Of a stretch of DNA of 64,000 bases, positions 34,776-45,480 are shown piece by piece. Each line of letters starts with the position of its first letter. Position 1 is the first letter of the stretch. Position numbers and translations under genes: made by a program. Under the pieces are notes generated by a model. That model saw only the letters and a list, made by a program, of their open reading frames with translations, ran no database searches and had not been told where the DNA came from. The DNA lies in contig BDDD01000022.1 in the NCBI GenBank assembly GCA_001972305.1, forward strand, positions 155,590 to 219,589, given 5' to 3'. The stretch is from Cephalotus follicularis. Taxonomy: Eukaryota > Streptophyta > Magnoliopsida > Oxalidales > Cephalotaceae.

Positions 34776-35408
34776 ATAGGCGCATTTCCACTTACCCAAT
34801 ATTCACTTATCTAATTCCCATCATTTGCAGAGGATCACTTACTCATCTCAGTCATTCTACCTTATTCTAGCTAGAGTGATCATACTATAATCACATTCAC
34901 AAACCGTACACATAAAGGGCAAAGCACTGATTAGGAAGTAGATCCTACCTGGAATCCGCCGAGGAATTGCTTGCTCCATTCTTACTTATTCTCCCTTATT
35001 CCTCTGGCAGTCTTCCCTGGTAGCTTCCTCATCTCTTTCTCTCCCAAATCATCAGCAGCCATCTAATTCACGCATTTCTCCTTGTTATAGACAGCCAAGG
35101 AAGGCTCTAGAATACACCACACAATTCTATCATTTTCTTCACTAAATTGGACTGATAATTTGCATTGGTCTGCCAGCATCATTTCCTCACAATGTCAACC
35201 CAATATCACTTCCTCTTCCTTGGGCCAAATTCGGCCCAAGCCTTCCCTTTCTCTACTTATAAAATTTGGCCCAATAACAATAACACATTTAAAGCCCAAA
35301 TATCAATATTAATACCATTTAAGCCCAATTTCTCCTTTAAACAATTTGGCCCAATATTCGGCCCAGCCCAATAGCCATTCTTTTATATTATAAAATCCTG
35401 GTGTTACA

Positions 35409-36449
35409 CGAGTAGTCAAAGAGGTACCTGTCCGAGGTACGTAATATCAGCGCCACTTCTTTCACATCCGAGACAATGAAGGAGCGTATCCCTAGGGGAT
35501 TCTGGTTCCTGAGTCTCAAGGAGTACGATGGGTTTACGGATCCCATCCAGCACGTGCGTTACTACACCCAGGTCATGTTAGTGCAGTAGGCCTTGGACGT
35601 GATCCTTTGCCGAGGATTCTCGACAACATTGACTGGAGCAGCCCAGTCATGGTATTCCATCATACCAGTGGGTTGATGGAGAATTTCGAGCAGTTTACAG
35701 AACTATTCGTTATCAAGTTCCTCAATAGCACCACACAGAGGAGAAATTCGAGTCATCTGATCAATGTGGTGTAGGGGAAGGATGAGTCCCTGAGAGACTA
35801 CCTCACCAGGTTCAACAAGGAGTCTCTAAAAGTGAAAGACCTAGAACCATCCTTCGCCCTGGTAGCTCTAAACAGTGGATTGAAGGACAACTCACCCTTC
35901 ACTTTCTCTCTCATGAAGAAGCCCACAGTAGATATGGCAGACCTGCTGAGGAGAGCAAAGAAATATGTCAATGCCGAGGAGGCAATGGCCGCTAGGAAAC
36001 AAAAAACCTCTTGGTTGGGCCATCAGGTGGAGAAAGGGGAGCACTCACGGAGTGCTTCTGGGAAGAAATAGAAGAGGAATGAAAGGTCAAAGCTTCCCAA
36101 GGAAGACCTCAGACACAAGCTTTCCAAAAGCGAGGAATCCCCAAAAAGGGGAACACCAATTCTGAGTTACAACAATTTTGCCCCCCTTTTGGAAACTCGC
36201 ACTAGGATACTTGCAGTAGAGAAGGACAAAGTCCCGATTCAATGGCCATCACCATTGAGATCCGCACTAGAGAAGAGTGACTCGGATAAATATTACCGGT
36301 ACCATCATGACCACGGGCACGATACAGAGGAGTGCAGGCATTTGAAGAATCAGATTGAGGACCTGATTCATAAAGGTCATCTATGCAAGTATGTTGACAG
36401 GAATGCTCCTCAAGAAAGGAGGGAGCGTAGAAAAGAAGCTCCGCAATAA
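35409..36449 (+). pseudogene. Tat gag of element 2, C-terminal part
   Basis: Homology to element 1 gag resumes directly after LTR X, starting with the right target duplication (cgagt). The gag core is visible (TTQRRNSSHLINVV, LRDYLTRFNKESL, DLEPSFA..AL..GL), followed by AEEAMAARKQKT and a zinc-finger-like YRYHHDHGHDTEECRHLKNQ near 36292-36350. Several in-frame stops are present (for example tag at 35588-35590, 35772-35774 and 36069-36071), so no full protein could be made even without the insertion. Confidence 0.85.
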
Positions 36450-36559
36450 CCCGAGGAGCAATAGCCCAAATGTTTCATCCACACCATCTTTGGAGGGGTC
36501 GCGTCTGGTGGCGACCATAACAGGTCTAGGAAGGCCTATGCAAGGCAAACCTTTGCTGT

Positions 36560-37310
36560 GCAACAATACCAGCATAGAAAAAGGTTGAAGACCGGTGGAG
36601 ATGAGATGGTGATATCCTTCTCCGAGGTGGACTATGAGGGAGTTCGTCTCCCTCATGATGATCCAGTGGTGGTGACTCTTCAGTTGGAGCTATTCACTAT
36701 GAAAAGGATCCTTATTGATAGCGGGATCTCGTCCGACATCCTATACAAGCATGCTTTCGATCAACTAAGGATACCGACCGATTAACTCAGGCCCGTAAAA
36801 ACTCCTCTTATGGGCTTCGTAGGAGAGATGGTCATTCCTCTGGGATCTATCGACCTATCCGTGGTTGCAGGCACGGCCCCACGCCAAACACAAGTACAGA
36901 TGACTTTCCTGGTGGTTTATACACCAAGCCCTTATAATGCTATAGTCGGGCGGCCATGTCTGAATTTGATGGAGGTAATAGTGTCCACGAGACACTTATT
37001 GGTGAAGTTTCCAACAAGATTTGGCGTGGGGGAAGTCCGAGGAGACCAACAGGTGGCAAGGCAGTGCTACAAAACTTCCATAATGGATAAGGGGAAGGAA
37101 AAAAGTACTTCCTATAGCAAATGTGGAGCTCAGAGGGGAAGTGGAGCTCGAGTGTTCACAGCCTGTTGAAGATGTTGTGCAAGTGCCCTTGGAGGAGGGC
37201 AATAATGAGAAAGTTTTCCAAGTCGGCTCACAACTTGGAGAGGTGGAGAAAGGGGAACTTATAACGTTCCTCAAAAATAACAAAGATGTGTTTGCTTGGT
37301 CCTGGGATTA
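36560..37310 (+). pseudogene. Retrotransposon aspartic protease region of element 2
   Basis: ILIDSGISSDILY marks the aspartyl active site near 36710-36750, and VGRPCLNLM the conserved C-terminal loop near 36945-36972. A TAA at 36782-36784 and a frameshift near 37090-37130 break the frame. The following segment, with FLKNNKDVFAW, leads into reverse transcriptase. Confidence 0.8.
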
Positions 37311-40300
37311 GCCCAGAGGTGATGGTGCATAAGCTAAGCGTGGATCCTATGAGGCCTCCGACCAAGCAAAAGAAAAGGAACTTCGCTCCAAAGAGGCAAC
37401 AAGTAATAGCAGAAGAGGTGAGCAAGCTATTACAAACGGGGTTCATTAGGGAAGTGCATTATTTTGACTGGCTGGCGAACCCGGTCCTAGTCAAGAAGGC
37501 TAATGGCAAGTGGAGGATGTGCATTGACTTTACCGACCTCAACAAAGCTTGTCCAAAGGATCACTTCCCTCTCCCGAAGATTGATCAGTTGGTGGATACG
37601 ACCTCGGGTTATAGAATGTTAAGCTTCTTGGACGCCTACTCGGGATACAATCAAATCCCCATGTATGAGCCCGACGAAAACAAAACAGCTTTCATCACTA
37701 ACAGAGGCATGTACTGCTACATTGTCATGCCCTTCAGACTGAAGAATGTAGGGGCGGCCTACCAACAATTGGTCAAAAAAAATATTTGAACCTCAGATCG
37801 AGAGGAATATGAAGGTTTACATTGACGACATGCTCGTCAAGACGCCAGCAAGGAGCCCCCACATTAAAGACTTGGAGGAAACTTTTGAGGTACTGAGAAG
37901 ATATAAAATGAAGCTCAATCCTTCCAAGTGTACTTTTGGGGTCACTTCTGGTAAGTTTCTCTGGTTTATGGTCTCGAGCAGGGGGATAGAGGCCAACCTA
38001 GAGAAATTTTAGCGATTCAGAGCATGAGGCCTCCTAAGACTATCAGGGATATTCAAAAATTGAATGGCAAGATAGCAGCCCTGAGCAGGTTCGTTTCAAA
38101 ATCAACGGAGAAGTGCCTTCCTTTCTTCAAGGTACTGAGAGATCCCAAGGGATTTTCTTTGTCGGACGAATGTCAAGCAGCCTTCGACAAGTTGAAGGAA
38201 TATCTGGCTTCCCCTCCTCTGATATCAAAGCTGAAGGATGGGGAAGATTTGTATTTGTACCTTGCGGAAACAACAGATGCTGTGAGTGCAATACTTGTCA
38301 GGGAAGAAGAAACAACTCAGAGGCCAGTGTACTATGTCAGCAAGACATTGAATGACACTGAGAGGAGGTATCCAGAAGTAGAAAAATATGCTTATGCTCT
38401 GATTATAGCTGCGAGGAAGTTAAGGCCATACTTTCAAGCCCATTCTATTAAGTCTTGACCGACAAGCCACTAAGAAAAGTGCTAGCAAAGTCAGACGTCT
38501 TGGACAGATTGATCAAGTGGTCAGTCGAGTTGGGCGAGTATGACGTGAAGTTCGAAACCAAACCAGCAATAAAATCACAGGTTTTGGCCGATTTTGTAGG
38601 AGACCATACACTTACGGAGTGTATGGAAGAAGACACTTCTGAAGGCGATAAGGGGTTATCGAAGTTATTAGTGGATGGCACCGGTAGTGGAGTAGGATTG
38701 GTGTTAACTAGTCCAGATGGGTGGACCATGGAGTATGCTCTGAGATTCGGATTCAAAGCCACAAATAATGAAGCCGAGTGGGAAGCTCTGATTTCCGGGA
38801 TGACAATTGCAAAGCACTTAGAGGTTCAAAAAATAGAAGACTCTAGTGATTCTCAGCTAGTGGTTGGTTTGGTGAGTGGAGAGTATGAAGCCAGAGAAGA
38901 TTCGATGGCTAAATACTTGGCATATGTATAGAGCTTGAAGTCAGCTTTCCAGATATTCAGAGTTGTGAAAGTGCCCAGAGCAGAAAATGCAAGAGCAAAC
39001 CAGTTGTCAAAACTAGCTACAGCGGAGAAATTGGAGAAAAATCAAACCGTGCTAGTGGACTATCTGGATAGGCCCACCATATCTAAGGTAGACGTGATAG
39101 ACATAGACGTACCACAGGAGCCAAACTGGATGACTCCATTTATCAATTGGCTAAGGGATAGAATTTTGTCAGAGGACCTAGAGGAGGCCAGAAGATTGGT
39201 GTACATATCAAACAAATACTAATTACGAGAAGGGATCCTCCACAAAGGTCTTTTTCTTTCCCCTGACTGAGATGTTTGACACCCTTAGAGGCCGATTATG
39301 CTCTAAGGGAAGTCCATGAAGGAGTATGTGGCAATCACACAGGGGGCAGAACCTTGTCCAACAAATTGTTGAGGCAAGGCTATTTCTTGCCCACCATGCA
39401 TCAGGATGCCATTAATTTTGTGAGAAAGTGTGATAAGTATCAGAGGAATGCTAACATAAGCAAAAGACCCTTAGAGCCTTTGACGTCTATCACGGCCCCT
39501 TGGCCCTTTACACAATGGGGGATGGACTTCATCGAACCATTACTAGTAGCAACAAGGCAGAGGAAGTACTTGATTGTGGGAGTGGATTACTTCACCAAAT
39601 GGGTAGAAGCCGAGCCCCTGGATACAATAACAGAGAAGAACACGGAGAACTTCGTATGGAAATCAATCATCTGTAGATTCGGAGTCCCGAGTACAATAGT
39701 CTCAGATAACGGGAAACAGTTCGATTGTCAAGCATTCCGTGACTTTTGCAAAAATGGAGAATTGAGCATAGACTTACTTCAGTAGCCTACCCTTAGAGCA
39801 ATGGCCAAGCCGAGGTGATTAACAGAGAAATTATCTCAGGGTTAAAAAAGTACCTAGAAGATAGCAAGGGAAGATGAACAGAGGAGCTACCAAGTGTATT
39901 ATGGACTTATAGAACCGATCCTCGGACCACAACTGGTGAGTCCTCATACAGCCTTTGTTTTGGAGCAGAAGCTATGATACCGGTGGAAATTGGAGTGTAG
40001 TCACCAAGGGTTGTGCATTTCAGTGAGGAAAATAATGAAGAGGGATTAAGAAACCTCTTTGATTTAGTGGAAGAGCTGAGAGACAAGGCAGCCATCAAAG
40101 TAGCAGCCTACCAACAAAGGGTGAGCCGTTTTTACAACAAAAGGGTACATCCCTGATCACTAAGGGAGGGAGATCTTGTCCTCCGCAATGCAGCTATAGC
40201 AGATTCGACCGGTACCAGAGGGAAATTAGCTCCAAACTCGGAAGGATCCTACAAGGTGAAGAGAGTGCTCCGACCAGGAACATTCAAACTTGAAACTCTG

Positions 40301-40360
40301 GGGGGCAGGGAGATTCCTAAAGTTTGGAATGCCGAGCATCTGAGGAAGTACTACCAATGA
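37311..40360 (+). pseudogene. Tat pol: reverse transcriptase, dual RNase H and integrase (element 2)
   Basis: Domain order equals element 1. Reverse transcriptase has CIDFTDLNKACPKD and YIDDMLVK (about 37822-37845), split by an insertion in a poly-A run near 37778-37786. RNase H (VYYVSKTLND) follows after a stop near 38012. The second RNase H (LVDGTGSGVG, NNEAEWEAL, SSDSQLVV) is next, then integrase with HEGVCGNHTG, CDKYQ (second Cys of the zinc pair changed to Tyr), GMDFIEP and VSDNGKQFD. The integrase C-terminus ends NAEHLRKYYQ at a TGA at 40358-40360. At least six stops or shifts are present. It serves as the outgroup showing which codons were changed in element 1. Confidence 0.9.
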
Positions 40361-40689
40361 TTGTTGTAAGTTGTACAAAATTCAAGAATATTAATAAAAT
40401 TGAATTTTTTTCTCAAAAAGTGCATGTCCAAGTTCATAGTTCCAAGTTTGCAAGGGACCGGAGGCCCAATGTTCAAGTCCTTAAACCTCTAAATAGCCGC
40501 CGATAAGTTCTCTCAGTCAAGAAGCTTTAATACAAGGTTGTCCGACCACGCTCTCAAGGGAGCAATCAGAGCAGGCCTTGATACAGGACCCGAGCTCTCT
40601 AAGTCTCATGAAGACACAAAACTCCTAATGGAGTAAACAAATACAGGCTAAAAAGTCTCGAACATACCGAGGTCCCAAATCAACAAAGA

Positions 40690-40985
40690 CTACGCCCAAG
40701 GAGCACTAAATACTCTTTCTGAGGAGTGCTAAAGACTCTTTCCGAGGAGCGCTAAAGACTCCTTCCGAGGAGTGCTAAAGCCTCCTTCTGAAGAGCGCTA
40801 AAGACTCATTCCAAGGAGTGCTAAAGACTCCCGTCCGAGGAGCACCTAAAAGTTCATCTATAAAAGACTCCTGAGGGAGAAAAGTTAAAAAGACTTCAAA
40901 GGAAGTAATAAGACTCATAAGGGAGCAAAGTTAAAAAGACTTCAAAGGAAGCAATAAGACTCCCAAGGGAGAAAACACTGATCGA
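40690..40985 (+). repeat. Tandem repeats in the 3' region of element 2
   Basis: About six copies of a 23-bp unit (gaggagtgctaaagactctt with variants) are followed by two to three copies of a roughly 45-bp unit containing agttaaaaagacttcaaagg. They lie between integrase and the antisense gene and differ from the element 1 minisatellite. Confidence 0.85.
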
Positions 40986-42456
40986 CATTTCTCTGTCCAA
41001 CCAGACCAATATCGTGTCTTGAGAGGCGAATCCATAAGAACTCGCAACAATCAATTTCGTTGGACTGAGTACTTTGAAACAAGTGTCCCTATGAGGATTG
41101 CAAGCTCAGATGACCTGGTCAGGAAATGACCGACCAGACGAGATCCTGCTCGATAAACCCGTAAGAACTTGTCCGAGTAGAGGAACACTTAAGAACTCGT
41201 AAAGGCCAAGTCTTTTTGCCTAAGCACTTTTTATACAAAGTGTCATATGGGGATTAGAAAGCTTAGGTAGCTCTGTCTGAAAAATGTAAGACCACAATAT
41301 AAAAAGTCTATAAGTTAGACTAAGCTAAAATTCCTAAGGGGAATTATGATGCTCAAGTGAAGCACAAGTCAAGTTCTATGACTTATATTAAATTATCCTA
41401 AGGGAGTTGTAAGTACTCGAATAGAGCCCAAGCATACAATGCAAAAAACAATGAAAGATCATAAAGGAAAGTACCGAGCTTCCATAATTCATGTATTTTA
41501 TTAATAAAAAAAGGATTACATTGCGAAAAGAAAATTACAAGGCAAAAACAAAGAAAAAAATCTACTCTAGCTTCATCCCCTGAAGGGATGTCGTGTACAA
41601 TAGGAGAAGGAGGCAGTGGAGGATCCTCGACCATTGATTCAGAAGGAGGATCCACGGCCATGGGCTCAAAAGTAAGATCCTCGGACACAGGCTCAAGTAG
41701 AGGATCCTCGGCCAAAGGCTCCAAGTCGGGTTCCTCGGCAGGGGCAATGAATGGAACCACTCCAAGAGAATCTGCTCCAGGCGATCTTTCAGGTTCCCGA
41801 GTATGACTTTGCTCCTCATCATAGGCTCGAAGAGCTTCTTCCTCTGCTTCATCAACCCCATCTGGAATAAAATTGTATGCGGTCACCGATGGTTCACAAA
41901 TGATGGAGTCCAGTGGAAGCTCCTGATGACAGCCGACCAGATTTCGACAGGTGTAAAATCCTTGACGATAAAGGGCCGAGGACTCCTTAAGGACCTCTTT
42001 GTTGAAATCATTAGAGGTCTTGAAGTCATCCATAGCCTTGGTCAGAGCATCTTAAAATTTCGAGGAAGCTCTAAAGTCCTCTATAGCCTTGGCCTGAGCA
42101 TCTCGGAACTCCGAAGAAGCCTTGAAGTCCAGAATGGCTCTCTCCATAGCTGCCTTGGTCCGAGCAGTCTCCAGTCCTTGAGACTTTGAAAGCCTTTCAC
42201 TATAAGCCTTCAACTTGTCCTCAAGCCTGATGTTGCTGTGGGCCACAGACTCCTTGATCCTCTTCTTCACTGCCAGCTCCTCAAGAGCCCAAGTTCTCTC
42301 AACAATGATAGTCTCTTGGGCCCCAATCACCTCCTCCAGCTGGGCTCGAGCCTCATTAGACGACCTCCTAAGCTCGGCATTTTCAGCCCCGAGCTCCTTA
42401 ATCAAGGCCTCATCCTTCTTAGCTTTCTCTAGTAGGAAGCAAGCGTCGCCCATGGC

Positions 42457-42531
42457 CTGAAAAAGAAACACAAGGTTAAAAAAGAGAAAAAGGTTTACTA
42501 AAAGGAAAAAGTTGGGAAGAGCTTACATACC
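42457..42531 (-). other. Intron 2 of the antisense gene in element 2
   Basis: On the minus strand the donor is AGG|GTATGTAAG and the acceptor TTTCTTTTTCAG|GCC, 75 bp apart. Removing it keeps the frame (phase 0). Both sites fit plant consensus closely. No counterpart is seen in element 1. Confidence 0.75.
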
Positions 42532-43094
42532 CTGAAGTTTCTTTGGAAGAGGTGAGCCCATATTTGGCCAATAGACCATCTATGCCTAACTTCCATCTCT
42601 GGGGGAAAGAGCCCCAACCTGTCGAGCTCAATCGCGACCCCTGGCGTCTTCAAGCTAACACCAGAGCTACCTAGCTCTTTCAGGATCTGTCTTACTTGCC
42701 TGAGCTCCTCAGGCAGATCAGGGAACTCAGGGCTGGGAGCTCTCCTTGGTAGCTCCATCCTGAGATACATCTCCCTCATCTGTCCTCCTCAGCCTTCTTG
42801 AAGGACATGCCAGTTCATCGGTAGCAAGCCTTTTGCCATTGGAGATCTCGGCCCTGGCCTTTTCGGCCTCAACCTGAGCTGAGGCCCTAGCCTCAGCATC
42901 AGCCTTAGCTTGGGCATCAGCCTTCGCCTTAGCAGCAGCCTCCTCGGCTGCCCTCTTGGCCTTCTCGGTAGCAGCTTTTTGTAGGGCCCTTTTCTTCCTT
43001 AAGGCTTCCTACCTTTGCTCCTCGGTCCTGGCAGCTTTGGCTTTCTCCTGACCAACCCTTATAACATCAATTGTAGGTTGCCGAGATGCCATCG

Positions 43095-43186
43095 CTACAG
43101 GGAATCACAAAGAAAGAGTTAGAAGCATATCAGAAAACAAAATGACATAAAACGGAAGACAAAGTATTAAAAGGAAAGCTTAATAC
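43095..43186 (-). other. Intron 1 of the antisense gene in element 2
   Basis: The donor is GAGAGCC|GTATTA and the acceptor CCCTGTAG|CGATGG on the minus strand, 92 bp apart. Splicing joins the two blocks in frame (phase 1). The same position and similar length are found in element 1 (7522-7616). Confidence 0.7.
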
Positions 43187-44705
43187 GGCTCTCTCCTTCG
43201 ATAGTAGCTGAGGATGCAGATTCATCTCGGGCGTCCCGGTCTCCCTCTCTCTCAACCCTTACGGGGATCTCCTCTTTCTCTTCCAGGTGAACCTGACGAC
43301 CCGAGGACATGCTTAGCCCAACTTGGCGCAAGCGATCCTCAAACACCACGGAGTTCACATCCTCGGGAGCCAGAGCAAAGAGTTTCTCTAGGTTAGCCTT
43401 CTCGGCCTCGGTCAAAGTGGTCCTCTGATTAAGGCGCCCAGTGTCCAAAGTGTCATACCATGGATAGGGAGTGAAGCCAGGAAGGTTCCTGACCATGAAA
43501 TACCTCCCCATCCAGCCCTTGACCAACTTGGTATTTTCCGCCAATAATTTCTTGGTCTGACTCACTCGAGACTTGAAGTAGAAGCCACACTTTCCTGGAG
43601 AGGCGTTCACAATGTGGAACTCTTTGAATAGCCTCACAATGGCTATCACTCTTGTTTCCAAGCACCTCACTAGGAAGTCGATGATGAACCCCCATGACTG
43701 AGCTTGAAGCATCGACGGGTGGATTTGGTAATGCCTCGGGATGGATATGGCAAAGGACGGCAGAGGAAGCCTTAGCCCGTGCTCCAGAGCATCCAGAAAC
43801 ACCACGAAGAGTCCGGGTTTGCACTCCATGACCTCCCTAGGGTCATCGAGAATTTCATAAACCAGGATACTCGGGAAGGAGTAGTTTTCAGCTAGTTCCT
43901 TCACCTTCCTTGGGCGTAGCACACTTTGGTCGAAATGGGTCCTAAAAACCTGGACCCCGGTCTTGGTTGAAGCAACGTTAGGAGCCCCTACAGCAGTGGC
44001 CTCCATCTCCTCCGCGGTATCAAGGGAACGCTCAGCTATGGTTACCCCTCCAGTTTCTCGGGCTACCTCCTCGGAAGATCTAATATACCTCTTAGTTTGC
44101 TTGGTTCTGGCCATTGTAATTTCTATGTGAGAGAGAGAATGACAGGAACTGAGAAGCCGAGAGAAACCTTTGGGTACTCAAACAAAGAGATAAGGACTAA
44201 CGAAGAAAGTCTATTCACCTGGGTACTTTGGTGGTGAAGAATCGAAGAAAAGATTGAAGTTGAAGATTGGTAAAGTAGAAAATTTTCAGAGAGTTCAGAG
44301 TTTTAGAAGGCAAGAAAGCGTAAAGAGTTTTTCACCAAGAGAAGGGGGAATTTAAAGAACTTTGGATTGCTTTCCGACCTTTGGATCACTGTTGATCTAA
44401 ACGGTGGAGATTAGCCTGTCAAGTCAGGTGCGGGAAACGAAGGGTTTATGCGCGGGAACCGAAAAGACCAAGGCATGCAAAACTCTTCCACTTTCGCGTA
44501 ATGATGAGCATTAATTAAAGAGATATGAAACGGAAGTGACATTTGTCATACCTCGTTACATTAAATGCCCGACCAGGGCCGTGTAGCTAGGCCCAATAGA
44601 AGATTTGGTCCATTTCACAAACGGACAATAGGCCCCGCTCAAAGCCAGGCCAAAAATGGTCTCCATCCTTTGTCAAGCCCAGAAAATGAAGACCAGGGAA
44701 GCATA

Positions 44706-45215
44706 TGATATGGGAAAAATTATGTCCATAAATATTGCCATGTGTCCTCAGAAAAACAAGACAAATGTCATCCAGGGATATAGACAAGTGGTCGGGCGTT
44801 ACCAGTTTGAAGGAGTAACGCACAATAACGCTCTAGCGCAAAATCAAGTGGAGAATCAGGGACTTGGCGAGATACTCGGCATTTCTTTAGGGGTACAATA
44901 ATCATCTCCGCAAGTCAAGGAAGGCAGTTACAACCAAGCTCCTATAAATACAGGAATCAAACATTTTACACAGATCTACCATTTTTATATACTTAAAGCA
45001 CTTTTGTATTGTCTTGACTGCTTTTTCTGACTTAAGCATTGGAGAGTCCCCAGGAGTGAAACCTCCTGGACCTACGATCAGTTTGCTTCATTGGTACAGG
45101 GAAGACGATTAAACACCAACCAAAACACCATCTCTCGGAGGATTAGCAGTGTTTCCTCTATAAATCAAAGCCCTACACGTGGGGTACTGTTGAGGAAGTG
45201 ATTTCTGTATCAACA
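44706..45215 (+). repeat. 3' LTR of element 2, with preceding polypurine tract
   Basis: It starts TGATATGGGA and ends GTATCAACA, followed by the target duplication gttat. The purine-rich GAAGACCAGGGAAGCATA lies immediately before it (about 44688-44705). Confidence 0.92.
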
Positions 45216-45480
45216 GTTATTAATAATAATTTTATTCTAAAAAAAATTTCATTTTGAAAAAAGATATTATGATAACTTTTACTTTCTCAATTATGAATGT
45301 TTGATATTCACGATAGCAAATAATCTCACTCCTTTCTTAATTTTCTCAGGTGGGACTTTATATGTTTTTAACTACTCTACTCTCATATTTATAACTAAGT
45401 CTATGTATTTTTAACCTCACAATTTAATATAACAAACATATTTTAGAGAAGTTTTTATTTAAATATTTCATCTTTATAAT

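Larger units (their letters stand above)
28582..35408 (-). mobile_element. Solo LTR 'X' inserted in gag of element 2, itself interrupted by Y
   Basis: On the minus strand it starts TGTAACACCAGG (35408) and ends TTGGGGCGTTACA (28582). Flanking pentamers are cgagc and cgagt, a target duplication with one mismatch, and gag homology resumes on each side. Subtracting Y (29082-32587 plus its duplication) leaves an LTR of about 3.3 kb with no internal coding region, so I read X as a solo LTR. A TATAAGTAGAG core lies on the minus strand near 35257. Repeats fill its centre: an array of ctcagctcagtcgatgatcc-like units at about 32836-32993 and a GCATGC-rich array at about 33240-34775. An alternative is a full element too rearranged to recognise, but no polymerase motif was found outside Y. 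Confidence 0.7.
41398..44114 (-). pseudogene. Antisense accessory gene of element 2 (Tat aORF with introns and H3-tail-like N-terminus)
   Basis: The gene lies opposite gag-pol. Exon 1 (44114-43187) is an intact 309-codon block resembling the plant gypsy-type transposon-protein family (I believe PF04195), with QIHPSMLQAQSWGF and FTPYPWYDTLD. Its N-terminus MARTKQTKR matches histone H3 residues 1-6 and 8. Exon 2 (43094-42532) is an Ala/Lys/Glu coiled coil with a TAG and a frameshift. Exon 3 (42456 on) continues the coiled coil, then RQGFYTCRN and a Pro/Glu repeat. A stop near 42054 breaks it, and a one-base loss near 41570, compared with element 1, removes the normal end after IPSGDEA and extends the frame to 41398. 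No catalytic motif is recognised and the function is unknown. Exon 1 is better preserved than gag-pol of the same element. Confidence 0.8.
27361..45215 (+). mobile_element. Element 2: Tat-lineage LTR retrotransposon carrying nested insertions
   Basis: LTRs at 27361-27871 and 44706-45215 are flanked by a perfect target duplication, gttat at 27356-27360 and 45216-45220. Without the 6.8-kb insertion at 28582-35408 it would be about 11 kb. Gene order matches element 1: gag, protease, reverse transcriptase, dual RNase H and integrase on the plus strand, with an antisense gene before the 3' LTR. Proteins are closely related to element 1. The LTRs differ at about 20 of the first 144 positions I compared, so this insertion is clearly older than element 1. 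All coding regions contain stops or frameshifts. Confidence 0.93.

Noticed and set aside
33305-34779. Many overlapping Ala/His/Met/Cys-rich open frames on both strands
   Set aside because: They arise from the palindromic GCATGC-rich array inside an LTR, with no preference for one strand or frame.
28582-35408. Reading X plus Y as one full-length retrotransposon with LTRs at both ends
   Set aside because: The two ends are not similar to each other, no primer-binding site was found, and an internal target duplication (aacaa/aacag) better supports a nested insertion.
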